Source: Lucinisca nassula (lineage: Eukaryota; Mollusca; Bivalvia; Lucinida; Lucinidae). Taken from it: 64,000 bases of DNA. Position numbers and translations under genes: made by a program. The notes beneath the pieces were generated by a model. It did no database searches and had not been told where the DNA came from. It was given only the letters and a program-made list of their open reading frames with translations. Below are positions 9,861 to 19,727 of the stretch, in pieces (the stretch's first letter is position 1; the number at the start of each line of letters is the position of its first letter). The stretch is taken from assembly GCA_963580285.1 (NCBI GenBank), contig OY757017.1, positions 17,997,003-18,061,002 on the forward strand, read 5' to 3'.

Positions 9861-11185
9861 ATCCAAAAGGCTGCCCTCTTTAATTGCACGCCGGTGGGTC
9901 AAGCCTCAGATTGTATGACGGTTCCAGCGTAAAGGCTTACTACGTATAAGAGCTATCTAATTCAATGTAACGTTGGTTGGTGCATGATACTCTGTCTCTA
10001 GTTGGGCATATCGATTTTCTTTTGCTCCGGCATTTCAGTGGTTTCTTGCTGTCGAGTCCTCACCATTGTTTCATCTCTGTGGTTGTTTGATTTTTCAGGT
10101 TCGTGGAGATGAAAGGTCCTCGAGAATGTGGACTCCATTAAATACCTTGGAGTGACAATCTCACACAACTTGAGATGGAATACTCGTATTAGCAACATGT
10201 GTACTAAGGTAAATAGAACGCTTCATTTCCTGAGGCGAAATCTTCATCAGTGCCTCCATGATGTTAAAGAGGCAGCATATAAAAGTCTTGTTCGCCCAAT
10301 CTTGGAATATGGTAGTTGAATCTGGGACCCCAGTGGAGTGGTATTTAACGAAGAAATTGAGAAAGTCTAGAATAGAGCTGCTAGATTTGTAACAGGCAAT
10401 TACTGCTTTGAAACTTGGAGCATAAGTGGAATACTTGGAAAATAAAATTGGAGTCTCTCAAGAAAAGGAGAAAAGACAGTAGGCTAATCCTTTTATACAA
10501 AGTTCTAAAGGGTGCTGCCAGCATTCCAACAGATGACCTTGTTCCCCCAGCTAGAGACTGTAGAAATCACCATTCGTCGGCGTTTCAGGCTTTTACTGCA
10601 AGAACTGACATTTATAAAGAGTTTTTCTTCCCCAGAACCATTAGAGATCGGAATGCCCACCCCGATTCGATTATTTCGACAGCTGAAGGTGCTGATGATT
10701 GTGTAACTAAATTTACCTCTTTGGTTAGAGCTAACTTCCCACATCACAGGTTCTGGTGTATGAATGTCATTTGACATGTCAACAGTAACAATTCTGATTC
10801 TGATTCTGAGATGTTGCACTGGTGAGTTAGGGGGGCTTCATGCGGACTGAGCAAATTATTTGTTTAAATCGCGACGGACGTAAGAGTGAGGATTGAGCCA
10901 CGTAAAATCGATTTAAGCTCCCGTTTCCGCTGGCCGTTCCAAGGCGGTCCTTCTGTCGCGGTTTATTTTTGTTATGGTCTGTCTTCGCTTATATTATTTT
11001 TATTTTGGATAGCCTATTGGCCATTTTGTGGGAAAGTAACTGTCCTTTTGGCTTTTCGCTATTGATGTTTCCATTAGGGTCTTTTGTTTCATGTTTGTGG
11101 TTCTTTCCCTTTGGTGTCTCTGATTTGAGCTGTGGGTTAATTGTATCGATTCCTGATCATTACCGCTACCTCTATTTGTATATGC
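9861..11185 (+). repeat. RT-A 3' tail inserted in SINE-B and split by a LINE
   Basis: It opens at the TTGCACGCCGGTGGGTCAAG box (end of the RT frame) and runs through the CTTGCTGTCGAGTCCTCACC box to GGAGATG. It is interrupted at 10112-10807 by a LINE, resumes at GATGTTGCACTGGTGAGTTA, and ends in GATTCCTGATCATTACCG. SINE-B halves flank it on both sides, which gives the order of insertion. Confidence 0.8.
10112..10807 (+). pseudogene. LINE reverse transcriptase C-terminal end, 5'-truncated insertion
   Basis: The first frame reads VDSIKYLGVTISHNLRWN and continues to AAYKSLVRPILEYGS, then a stop. This is the pattern after the RT core of jockey/CR1-type LINEs (KYLGV..L.W..HI ... LVRPxLEY). The next frame contains RTDIYKEFFFPRTIRDRN, the usual last conserved block, and ends near 10774. 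The copy ends in TTCTGA repeats. GAGATG occurs on both sides (10106-10111 and 10808-10813) as a short target duplication. In-frame stops make it inactive. Which LINE clade it belongs to is uncertain. Confidence 0.8.
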
Positions 11186-11189
11186 ACTA

Positions 11190-11314
11190 GCCGGTCTGAC
11201 TCACACCGCTTTGCCTGGGCAGGCTTAGTCCTTCTAAGCGATTTACCAGTACTCGTGTGTGGTCAGATTAAGGTCTGCGTGGAAGCACCATGCAGCCCGA
11301 TCTATTTATTCAAG
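11190..11314 (-). repeat. SINE-B, 5' half of the split copy
   Basis: Carries the SINE-B central box (GCACCGCTTTGCCTGGGCAG on the plus strand), the CCAGTACTCGTGTG box and the GCAGCCCGATCTATTTATTC 5' region. It complements the half at 9718-9860. Confidence 0.75.
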
Positions 11315-11668
11315 AATGATCAGGAATCGATTTAATTAACCCACAGCTTCTATCAGAGACACCAAAGGTAAAGAAACACAAACATGAAGCAACTAGACCC
11401 TTATGGAGACACCAATAACGGAAAGCCAAAAGGACTCTTACTTTCCCACAAAATGGCCAATTGTCTATCCAAAACAAAACAATATAAGCGCTACACACAC
11501 TCAAAGACAAGTCATTACAAAAATAAACCGCGACAGAAGAACCGCCTTGGATCGGTCGATGAAACGAATTCCACATGTGGGTGTGGGGTGTAAATCGATT
11601 TAACATGGCCCCAATCCTCGGCCTTACTTCCGTCGTGATTTAGACAAATAATCTTCGGTCCGCATGAA
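11315..11668 (-). repeat. RT-A 3' tail
   Basis: RT-A tail on the minus strand from GATCAGGAATCGATT to the GTCCGCATGAAGGCG box. It is inverted relative to the preceding copy (9861-11185), with 125 bp of SINE-B between the two 3' ends. Confidence 0.75.
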
Positions 11669-11684
11669 GGCGGGGGCGAACAGC

Positions 11685-12006
11685 ACAATATTACATCGAC
11701 CAAGTGCTTCGGCCATATGTGGTTCCATTTTTCGCTCAGCATCCGGGGTATCATTTCGAGCAGGTAACGCAGGGTCTCAAAGTGTGGTTCTTACCCAGAA
11801 CTGTCTTCAAGTCCACGGATTTAATGTACTGGACTGGCCGGCCCTCTCCACATATCTCGCTCTCATAGAGTATCTTAGGGACCCGTTGGGGAGACCTATC
11901 CACAATCGAAGAAGACAGCCTAAGAACGGCAAGAACCGAACAACATACCACCGTCATTTATCAAAAGCTTGTTAACACCATGAGATGTCGTTATATGACC
12001 GTAATT
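11685..12006 (+). pseudogene. Tc1-type (DD34E) transposase C-terminal remnant
   Basis: One frame reads YIDQVLRPYVVPFF then AQHPGYHFEQ. It then shifts to NAGSQSVVLTQN, followed by LQVHGFNVLDWPALS, LALIEYL and HNRRRQP. This is the end of a Tc1-family transposase. The shift falls in the codon of the second catalytic aspartate: the sequence GAGCAGGTAACGCA looks like Gln-Asp-Asn-Ala with the A of GAT lost. From that codon to the glutamate of LIEY is 34 residues, the DD34E spacing. The usual SPD before the glutamate is also degraded. No terminal repeats were found around it. Confidence 0.75.
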
Positions 12007-12008
12007 AA

Positions 12009-12211
12009 CCCTTGTCCTGCTGAATATTTCAGTATGGCACACCCAGTAATGATTATCAACCAATCAGATTAATTGATGCAAATTATTGCAAAAATCATTA
12101 ACTGAATGACAAACAATGAAGATCCAGATCAGATGGCTTCTTCAGAAGCCATCTGATCTGGAGTTTTATTGTTTGAAATATAAGGCATATCCGGGTTCAG
12201 CAGGACAAAGG
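12009..12211. mobile_element. piggyBac-like MITE with TTAA target duplication
   Basis: The ends are inverted: CCCTTGTCCTGCTGAAT on the left and CCTTTGTCCTGCTGAAC read inward from the right. TTAA flanks both sides (12005-12008 and 12212-12215), the signature of piggyBac-type elements. A 42-bp perfect-type palindrome (CCAGATCAGATGGCTTC / GAAGCCATCTGATCTGG) lies in the middle (12131-12174). No frame. A shorter relative is at 17561-17698. Confidence 0.75.
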
Positions 12212-12498
12212 TTAACAACGGCGGAAGTCATACCCAGTATGACCAATGACCTAGCGATGTTCGCATATTAAAACTGTTGTTTATAGATTACGACAGTAGC
12301 ATTGAATTTCAGCAACTTCCACTATGCTGATTATTATTAAAAAAATCAGATTCTGTAGAAATTGCTCCAAATGATGTGTACCATGCATCTTTTTCGAAAT
12401 ATATAAAAAAAAATAAATGGCTTTTCGCGTTTCTTTTGCTGTACGGTATATTTGGTTAGTTTGAGTGTTTCTTACCCCCCGGAATTCAACTGGTGATC

Positions 12499-12635
12499 TT
12501 GTTTGTTTGTTTGATTTGAGGTTTAACGTCCCCATCAACACTGTAAAGGTCATTTTGGAGACGTTGCTTCCAATTTTGTGGGACTTTTACCCCACAATGA
12601 GATGAAATGACATCTCAAGCCATGTCGCCCATTGA
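12499..12635 (-). repeat. SINE-B 3' half
   Basis: Contains GGTTTAACGTCCCCATCAAC (plus-strand view) and the box ending in the CATCTCAAGCCATGTCGCCC region. It is cut where a P3 element begins. Confidence 0.8.
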
Positions 12636-12941
12636 TAATCTGTTCGAGACAGGGGTAGTTCGAGCCACTGAGGGATACTGCCAGGAGGTATACGATATAC
12701 TTTTGGACATCTTTTCAGTGTTATATAATGAGAATGTATGTTGTGTGTACTCATTAGAATCGCCTCATCGAGCCGATTCTTATGAGTACACACAGCATAA
12801 ATTTGCAAGTAAAAAAGGCGAAAGTCTCTTAAATTATCCCAACTATTTCTTATGTACAGGATTTCTCAAGGGGCTCAAACATGGGTTCGACTCAGCCATG
12901 GTAAACGAGCCATCGGTGTTCGAGCCATCGAAGTTCTACTG
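12636..12941 (+). mobile_element. P3 element (PAL core carrier), 5'-truncated
   Basis: Matches the complete P3 copy at 30423-30760 from CTGTTCGAGACAGG to the right end TTCGAGCCATCGAAGTTCTACTG, followed by TA. The PAL core is at about 12738-12790 (ACTCATTAGAATCGCCTC / GAGCCGATTCTTATGAGT). The first ~50 bp are missing at the SINE-B junction. Confidence 0.7.
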
Positions 12942-12997
12942 TAGTTTGACTTTGCATGTTTGTATAATTAAGGATACATGTAGCTTTTTGGTCCTTT

Positions 12998-13741
12998 CGT
13001 TGGAGAGTAATTATCCTTTTGACTTCCGCTTTTGATGTTTTCATTGGAAAAACGTTTTTTATCAGTTTCCCCTATATAAACTGCATTGCAACGCACTGAC
13101 CTGATAAAGCTATGCTGTCTCAGATCAAGTGAGCTTTATCACGTCAACATGACATTGCACTTTTATGAATGAACCGGACCACTAAAAAAATGACAAAAAT
13201 GTTATTGCTACTGAGAAAAAATGGAAAAAAAAAATACATGAAAAAAAAAATCATAGGAAAAATATGGTAAGCTGACACTAAATATAACGACCGTCTGAAT
13301 GCTGGGACGCACTGAGGACCATCAATTACTAATCGTAAATTGATAATTTAAGAGTGTACAAGGGGATAAACTGATAAATATCGGCAAGCCTCGCGATTCT
13401 ACAAGCGTTCTCGAAGCCGAGCCTGATAAACTTGATATCAAATAACACGAATCTGGTATTCTATTTATCAGTTTATCCCATTATACTTTTAGATTTTTGC
13501 CATCTTTTTCCAGAAGTCCAGTTATAAGAAGTGCAATGTCACGTTGACCTGATAAAGCTCACTTGACCTGAGATAGCATATGTTTATCAGGTCAATGTGC
13601 TACAATGCAATTAATATAGGGGTGACTGATAAAGCTTTTTATCATGGTGAAGTCATGCTGTGTTCGTGTTTCTTTGATTTCTTGGATGGGAAGTTTGAGG
13701 AAATTAAATCGAAACCTGTGCATTGCCTGCACTACTATTTT
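12998..13741 (+). repeat. RT-A tail fragment split by a foldback element
   Basis: 12998-13049 (GGAGAGTAATTATCCTTTTG..) and about 13650-13741 (..GTTCGTGTTTCTTTG.. CATTGCCTGCACTACTATTTTG) are degenerate consecutive pieces of the RT-A 3' end. The foldback at 13050-13642 sits between them. Confidence 0.6.
13050..13642. mobile_element. Foldback element with ~120-bp terminal inverted arms
   Basis: The left arm (13050-13167) and right arm (about 13515-13642) are inverted copies. Shared blocks include TTTATCAGT, CCCCTATAT, TGACCTGATAAA, TCAAGTGAGCTTTATCA and GTGACATTGCACTT-type sequence. A second inverted pair inside (GGGGATAAACTGATAAATA at 13360, TATTTATCAGTTTATCCC at 13463) makes it doubly folded. 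No coding frame. Insertion is supported by the split RT-A fragment around it. Confidence 0.75.
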
Positions 13742-13747
13742 GCGTTC

Positions 13748-13858
13748 TGGTTCGATCACTTTATTTGATTTCTCGATCACTTTATTTGATGTCTCGATCA
13801 CTTTATTTGATGTCTCGATCACTTTATTTGATGTCTCGATCACTTTATTTGATGTCTT
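13748..13858. repeat. 21-bp minisatellite, about 5 copies
   Basis: The unit TCGATCACTTTATTTGATGTC repeats five times with one early variant (GATTTC). As the period is a multiple of three, several frames stay open and give seven-residue repeats; these are a consequence of the repeat rather than evidence of a protein. Confidence 0.9.
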
Positions 13859-14036
13859 CCACGAAGAATTCCACGATCATGGCCTTCACTTCTATTTTGT
13901 GTTTCAGAGATACTGGTCCTAGTGAATCCATTGCTGAAGATTGAACGGTGAAGTTTGTTCAGTTCTCTACTGGATCGTCTGATCTGCGTTCCATTGCACC
14001 TAAGCGCCCGCAAATCTAATTGATGAAGGATCTTGT

Positions 14037-14185
14037 TGGAAAGTATTTGTCTTTTTGGCTTTCTGCTATTGACGTTTCCATTACGGACGCGTTATTTCAT
14101 GTTTGTCTTTCTTTCCCTTTGGTGTCTCTGATTGGAGCTTTGGGCTAATTGTTTGATTCCTGATCATTCCCTCCACTTCCATGTT
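14037..14185 (+). repeat. RT-A 3' end fragment
   Basis: Runs from GGAAAGTATTTGTCTTTTTG to GATCATTCCCTCCACTTCC, the last ~150 bp of the RT-A tail. Confidence 0.75.
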
Positions 14186-14208
14186 GTTGTTTCTTTATCT
14201 GATTTTAC

Positions 14209-14572
14209 ATAGAGGATCTTACATGAGTGCTCATGTATTATTGAATTTATTAAACGAGTTGAGGAAAAGGGATAAAATGCGAGGCTGTGCCGAGCATTTT
14301 ATCCCTTTTCCTCAACGAGTTTAATAAATTCAATAATACACGAGCACGAATGCAAGATTCTATTTATCATATGACATTTAAAACGCATTTTATTCACGAT
14401 TGTTTACAAAAAATGTCAATATTCCGCCATAAGTAAACGCGACGTCGTTCAGGACGTCATACATGTAACGTTACGGGACGTATCTAGCTAATTTGCATAT
14501 TTAATCCACTAGTGGATTATCGAAAATAATACATGGCGTTATTACACTCTCAGACGCGACGTCATATGATAA
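14209..14572 (+). mobile_element. FB4 foldback element, copy 1
   Basis: Opens TAGAGGATCTTACATGAG and carries a long hairpin: ATTATTGAATTTATTAAACG, GAGG..GATAAAATGC, loop GAGGCTGTGCCGA, then the complement back through AATACACGAGCACGAATGC. The right part has GCGACGTCGTTCAGGACGTC, CCACTAGTGGATTATCG and the end GACGTCATATGATAAA. Complete inverted copy at 49776-50140; altered copies at 34091, 47895 and 53315. Confidence 0.8.
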
Positions 14573-14604
14573 ATCATGATAATACATGCCTCAAAAGCCA
14601 GTGT

Positions 14605-15190
14605 TGTCGTCAGGAGGCCTTCATGCGGACTGAACAATTTATTTGTCTAAATCGCGACGAGCATTATGGCCATGCGAAATCGATTTAAGCCCCCCCCCCC
14701 CCCCTCCCCCAGTGGAATTCGTTTCACCGACCGTTCAAAGGCGGTTCTTCTGTTGAGGTTTATTTTCGTTTACTTATGGTTTGGCTTTGATTTCCGTTTC
14801 AGTTCTGCGTGGAACCATCATGCAGCTCATCTATGTCTTCGCTGGGGCGGGGAATGGTACCTGCAAGTAATGAATATAGATCGTTCTTAGGCGTTGTTCC
14901 TGCTTTGTTTCTTATTTGTTACTGTAATTCTGATAATACAGTCCAACCTGCTTTAAGCAAGCACCTATGGGATAATCAAAAAGTGCTTGCTTAAGACAGG
15001 TGCATGCTTAACATAGGCGAATTTTAATACATTTTCTATTTTCGGGAGCTGAAAGCCTGCTTGCTTAAGACAGGTTGCTTGCTTAATAGAGGTGGCCACT
15101 AAGACAGGTTTTACTGTATGTTTATTTTGGATAGCCGTTTAGTCATGTTTTGAGACAGAACTGCCCTTTTGTCTACTACTTATAATCTTT
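14605..15190 (+). repeat. RT-A tail interrupted by SINE-B scrap and a pogo-like MITE
   Basis: 14605-14800 carries the CATGCGGACTGAAC, AAATCGCGACGAGC, AATCGATTTAAGC and CGGTTCTTCTGTTG boxes, with a C run (14690-14711) at the usual variable tract. 14803-14850 is a scrap of SINE-B (TCTGCGTGGAACCATCATGC). RT-A resumes near 15119 (TTTATTTTGGATAGCCGTTT). Confidence 0.65.
14939..15116. mobile_element. pogo-like MITE, TA-flanked (178 bp)
   Basis: Begins CAGTCCAACCTGCTTTAAGC; the right end read inward is CAGTAAAACCTGTCTTAGTG. TA flanks both ends (14937-14938, 15117-15118). CAGT ends with TA duplications fit the pogo/Tigger branch. The interior is built of repeated GCTTGCTTAAGACAGG-type units. Inverted relative at 20646-20823. 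Confidence 0.7.
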
Positions 15191-15240
15191 CAATTATGAT
15201 ATTGCTTAATTTGAGTCCTTCTTAACCGTTGGTGTCCTGG

Positions 15241-15466
15241 GCCCAGTTGTTCAAAACTAACGACGTCGTTAGTTAACGTATCGTTAAAATTTTGACCATT
15301 AAATATGGCAAATATGCTGAAATTTTTGCTGAAAAAATGTGAGCAGCTTTTTGCTCACATTTTTTCAGCAAAAATACCAAAATTTTCGATATTGTACTTG
15401 CTAGAAGAGTTAACAATATGACCACTAACGAGCTCGTTAAGCTAACGATGCTTTGAACAACTGGCC
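15241..15466. mobile_element. MITE with GGCCAGTTGTTCAAA-type ends
   Basis: The left end GCCCAGTTGTTCAAA and the right end (read inward GGCCAGTTGTTCAAAG) are inverted, and CCTGG occurs on both sides (15236-15240, 15467-15471) as a possible 5-bp target duplication. The centre is a palindrome, CTGAAAAAATGTGAGCAGC / GCTCACATTTTTTCAGC. Confidence 0.65.
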
Positions 15467-15489
15467 CCTGGACGGAAGCTTTAAGGTAC

Positions 15490-16005
15490 ATGTAATTAAA
15501 AATTGTATTTATTATTAAAAATCGAGTTTCCTTGTACTATGTTCACGTGATGAAAACATGATTTTGTCCGTGAAATCGGTCACCATGTGCTCAAACTTAA
15601 GTATCGCCGTGTACAAACTTACATTTCCATAAGGTGCGTTTCCATTCAACGTATTAAACATGTATTATTATATACCCGTCACGCGAAAAGGGACCTTCTG
15701 GGAATTTTTGGCGAAAATTAGTTGTAACTGTTTTCAGATATAGCGGTATTTGAGAAACAATTTGACACCAAAATGAATGAAATACTCCTAAAGGTGTCAG
15801 ATGTACAATATTTTAAACATAGGTACCCTAAACGCAATCACGTCACAGAATACCAATTCGACGTCATGGGTTACGTCAAAAACTGTTTAAACTAAAGTCG
15901 CAGGTAATAATGCAAGAAAACATCTGAAAAAGGCTTTCAATACAGTAAAACATGTATTTCCTTAACACTGTTTCATTATTAAGCATTTCTTTGAGAAATC
16001 TGGCA
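15490..16005. other. No recognisable feature
   Basis: No repeat family of this window, no convincing frame and no RNA gene seen. Confidence 0.4.
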
Positions 16006-16011
16006 TATTGT

Positions 16012-16314
16012 CCCGCCCCCGCCCAAAGAGGCTTGGAGAAATATATGGGCTGCATGATGCTTCCACGCAGAGCTGAATCCGGCCCGCACACTAGTACTGG
16101 TAAACCGCTTAGAGGATCTAAGCCTGTCCAGGAACCGCGGTGCGAGGCGGACCGTCCATGCTAATAAACCCTATTGTTTTCATTGGGCGACAGGGCTTGA
16201 GATGTCATTTTATCTCAATTTCGGGTAAAAGTCCCACAAAATTGGAATCAACGTCTTCAAAATGACCTTAACAGTGTTGACGGGGACGTTTAACCTCAAA
16301 TCAAACAAACAAAA
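16012..16314 (+). repeat. SINE-B, nearly full-length
   Basis: Full order of boxes: CCGCCCCCGCCC, ATGGGCTGCATGATGCTTCC, CTAGTACTGGTAAACCGC, AAGCCTGTCCAGG, ATTGGGCGACAGGGCTTGAG, AAAAGTCCCACAAAATTGG, GACGGGGACGTTTAACCTC and an AAAC-type tail. The CTGGTAAACCGCTTA..AAGCCTGCCCAGG part is shared with SINE-A. Confidence 0.85.
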
Positions 16315-16919
16315 TCTGGCATATTGTCGTCGTCCGAAGCTGTTAAGCTGTAACGATTGCGAAAGGAAGATTAAAACAGTTTTTCTTACACATTATATGA
16401 GCAAGAAATCCTACTATTTGCATGTGTGAACAAACGCGAAGAACAGCCTGTGCATCAGCATAGACTGATCAGCGCATAAAATGCAAGTTTTTTTGTGAGC
16501 GTGGCTCCATGACAGAATTCAGATCATCTAAGGCTACTGACACTGAGCAGACTGTTTTCTTTGATATATCTGGTTGGAAACTGGTACCAAAGACCGATTT
16601 CCTCGCGACGAGACTCATGAGATACGAACACACCCACCATTCACCGCTGAAGTTCGAGCCTTGCTCTGGTCAAACAAGAGACACCATGTTCTGCATCGGA
16701 AGGTCTTTTTTCTCGGTACTGTGGTTTTCGCCCACATCTGATTTACGATCGGCTTGAAATAAGTGAAAAAATATTGAAAGGGTCGTTAAACAAGCAAACA
16801 AACAAACAATAAATAAATAAATAAATAAACATATAATGAAATAAGAAAAGAAAGGAAAAGCTTGGGTTTTCAGGTTGTATAATAGTTTTCAGTTTTCGTA
16901 GTAGTAATCCAATACATAT

Positions 16920-16937
16920 GTTCTGGATACTCATTAG

Positions 16938-16968
<31 letters not shown>

Positions 16969-16995
16969 TGAATGAGGCGGTTCAAACAGCACACT
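16920..16995. repeat. Isolated PAL core with a C run in place of its left arm
   Basis: TACTCATTAGAAC is followed by about 29 C (16940-16968), then TGAATGAGGCGGTTC. The arm bases GCCTC are replaced by the homopolymer. No P1, P2 or P3 ends are seen around it. Confidence 0.55.
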
Positions 16996-17059
16996 TGAGC
17001 TTACACATTCTCATCGCCTTTTTGAGATTTGAGATTTCAAAGCATGCACTTTCACACGG

Positions 17060-17259
17060 NNNNNNNNNNNNNNNNNNNNNNNNNNNNNNNNNNNNNNNNN
17101 NNNNNNNNNNNNNNNNNNNNNNNNNNNNNNNNNNNNNNNNNNNNNNNNNNNNNNNNNNNNNNNNNNNNNNNNNNNNNNNNNNNNNNNNNNNNNNNNNNNN
17201 NNNNNNNNNNNNNNNNNNNNNNNNNNNNNNNNNNNNNNNNNNNNNNNNNNNNNNNNNNN
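17060..17259. other. Assembly gap (200 N)
   Basis: Exactly 200 N, probably a placeholder of unknown true size. It follows the C-run PAL core by about 65 bp. Frames crossing it are meaningless. Confidence 0.99.
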
Positions 17260-17560
17260 GGTGAGATTTCCCTATCCTTTATAATCAGTAATGATGGGTT
17301 CTTATAATGGGCGGTTTTTTGTGTTTTTTTGTTTTACGGCCCTTTCAAGATTATTTCACTCATATCGAGCCGATCGTTAATCTGAGGTGGGCGAAAACCG
17401 GAGTACCCAGAGAAAAAAAACAAAAACTAACCTTCCGTTGCAGAACTTGGCGTCTCACATGTGATATAATGGGTGTATTACCCCAATATACACAAGGTAT
17501 TCTTCTGAAGTAAATGTCAAGAGAGGACCTCAGTGAAGCGAAACCCGAGCAGACCATTAG

Positions 17561-17698
17561 CCCTTGACCTGCTGTTCACGACATCTGATCAGGATCTACA
17601 CTGTGTCATGCAGTTTGTGAATTGTATGAATAAAGTAATTTGATTGGCTGATAGTCAGAAATGGTGTGCCTAAATTAATTTATTCAGCAGGATAATGG
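17561..17698. mobile_element. piggyBac-like MITE relative flanked by TTAG
   Basis: The ends CCCTTGACCTGCTGTTCA and (read inward) CCATTATCCTGCTGAAT match the family at 12009-12211. The four bases on both sides are TTAG (17557-17560 and 17699-17702) rather than TTAA. Confidence 0.55.
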
Positions 17699-17934
17699 TT
17701 AGAACCTCGATACGTAGCACCGTCATGAGAAATCTTGACTTCGCGGCATCTTCAGCAACACAGACTTGCTGGAGTCTTAAAATTTTAGATGTTGAAACTT
17801 AAGCAGCGAATGCGCAGGTTGATCTGCACCTTTGTTGTTTGCAAAAAAAAAGGAAAACAGGTTTCCTTATGATTACAAGGAAGTAAATAAAAATAAAAAA
17901 TGAGTTCCTTTAAGAGCAATGAAAACATTCATAA

Positions 17935-18260
17935 GAAAGAAGATGGGTCATACTACGTAGTTTCGGCTAATAAAGCCTCATCAGTGACCCTATAATGATC
18001 CGACAACGAAAGCCAGAGGAAACATACTGCAATTCTGCGAATTTCGAATAGGCAGTCGATTCAAAGACTGATATATATCAAAATGGGGTCCAAATAATTA
18101 AAAACCTGTCTAGAATATGAGTCTAAACCAATAATTTATTTCTGATTTCTCAGAATATTCGCGCTGATCTCAAAGGACCAAAAGTAAAATATAAACTGCA
18201 CTATGGTTGATGTACGGGGAGACGTTGTTTTTCCTAGTTTTGTATTAACGCTTTAGAATC
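17935..18260 (+). repeat. R5 repeat, degenerate
   Basis: TAGTTTCGGCTAATAAAGCC and TCATCAGTGACCCT near 17958-17990, and AAAGGACCAAAAGTAAAATATA plus GGGGAGACGTTG near 18170-18235, match R5 blocks in order. The middle is diverged. Confidence 0.5.
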
Positions 18261-18579
18261 GCCTCAGTGAGCATCCGCAGTCTTTGATTGAAACATAAAA
18301 AAAAAAGAAAAAAAATCAAATTTTATAAGAAAAGTTGCAGTTTTGGGGTCGTGCAACAAAGCAACATATCTGTTGCGTTCTTGCAATGGCAAAGATTACA
18401 TTTTTAGTGATTCCCAGAGCCACTTAGAATAACATTTTATACGGCGATCAGCCAAGGTTCGAACCACAGCGTTGAGAGACCTATGCGACATTAAAATTCT
18501 ACTAACATGTAATTATTGAATATAATCCTGGGTTAGCAGACAACTAGTTTTTTAATACGAGCCTGGTTAACTAGACAAC

Positions 18580-18581
18580 CT

Positions 18582-18632
<51 letters not shown>

Positions 18633-18634
18633 TT
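18580..18634. repeat. TTTA microsatellite
   Basis: About 13 TTTA units. Confidence 0.95.
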
Positions 18635-18890
18635 ATAATGGATAAATTAATCTCTACTTATAATTAATGACCACCACTTAATTCAGTTGTGGTTATCGAT
18701 AATCGATATTGATAATAGAGTTACAAGGTGCTGAGTGGTTATTGGAATATCAGTTGAATTATCGATGATCGATAATTACTGAGATTTTAGAGGTGTTAAT
18801 CGCGTCACAACGTTAAGTGTGTCTGAGCGATGATGAGATGAATATGAATACATGTATGTATGTGTGTCATTTAAAAGTGTAAGATTTGGT

Positions 18891-18993
18891 TTTGGTTTGG
18901 GTTTATCTGAGGTTTAACGTCCCCGTCAACACTGTAAAGGTCATTTTGGAGACGTTGCTTCCCATTTTGTGGGACTTTTACCCGACATTGAGA
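18891..18993 (-). repeat. SINE-B 3' fragment
   Basis: GAGGTTTAACGTCCCCGTCA to CTTTTACCCGACATTGAGA on the plus strand; only the 3' ~100 bp of the SINE. Confidence 0.8.
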
Positions 18994-18999
18994 GGTTCA

Positions 19000-19725
19000 T
19001 CTTATCTCTTTAAGGTTTCAATGGTTCTCAATAAAACAGATGTGAAATCCTAAAATAAGGAGTTTTCTGACATAGTTGTAAAATGACACACACACACACA
19101 CACAAACACACTGCCGCACACCATTTAAGCACAATGTGGCGTCTCATCAGGGTCTACACTGCGTGCTTAAGAGAAACATCAATTCATCTTAGGATAGATA
19201 AGATGTAATCGAAGAATGGACTCGTCCCAACGATAAGTGTGGGAGAAATTATTGGGCTTAATTGGCTAGAATGGGCTATACATCGCATGCCAAAAGGTGA
19301 TACCAATTGCGTGTTGACGCATATTTCTGGAAAGAGTTTTCAAATTTTCCGTTTAATATCAATACAAACTGGGAGAAAAAGAAACAAATCACACTGAAAG
19401 AAAATCTATTCTACTACTGTGGGGACATGTAGTCGACTCTCGTTAGTTTGGTTTGAATTAGAAAAATTTCGAGATAAACCGAATTCAAATAAAAAAAAGT
19501 ACATAGTGTGTATAATAACCTGACACAACATTTCCAAGATCTAGTATGGCTTAAACAGTAGTTTAAAAGACATAAATGTTTGAAATAACGAGAGTCAATT
19601 GTATAAAATTGTCTATACTTTATTTGCCTACATTTTGTGTCGCGCACGGTAAGGTTCATACCGGGCACCATCTTCGAAACGAGTATCCCTGTACACAATG
19701 CCACTTATTATCTGTACATGCAATA
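19000..19725. other. No gene; a short CA repeat and one GATCAG-type box
   Basis: A CA-repeat lies at 19086-19111 and a GGCGTCTCATCAGGGTCTAC box near 19138-19160, similar to the box in TR180 and at 60087. A 96-codon frame at 19414-19704 has no recognised domain. Confidence 0.4.
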
Positions 19726-19727
19726 TC

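Noticed and set aside
13592..13922. Repeat-containing proteins over the 21-bp minisatellite
   Set aside because: Open frames on both strands follow from a period that is a multiple of three.
16995..17307. Frames of 89-92 codons near 17.1 kb
   Set aside because: They are mostly unknown residues translated from the assembly gap.
18580..18634. Telomere-like repeat
   Set aside because: Simple TTTA microsatellite, not a telomeric hexamer.
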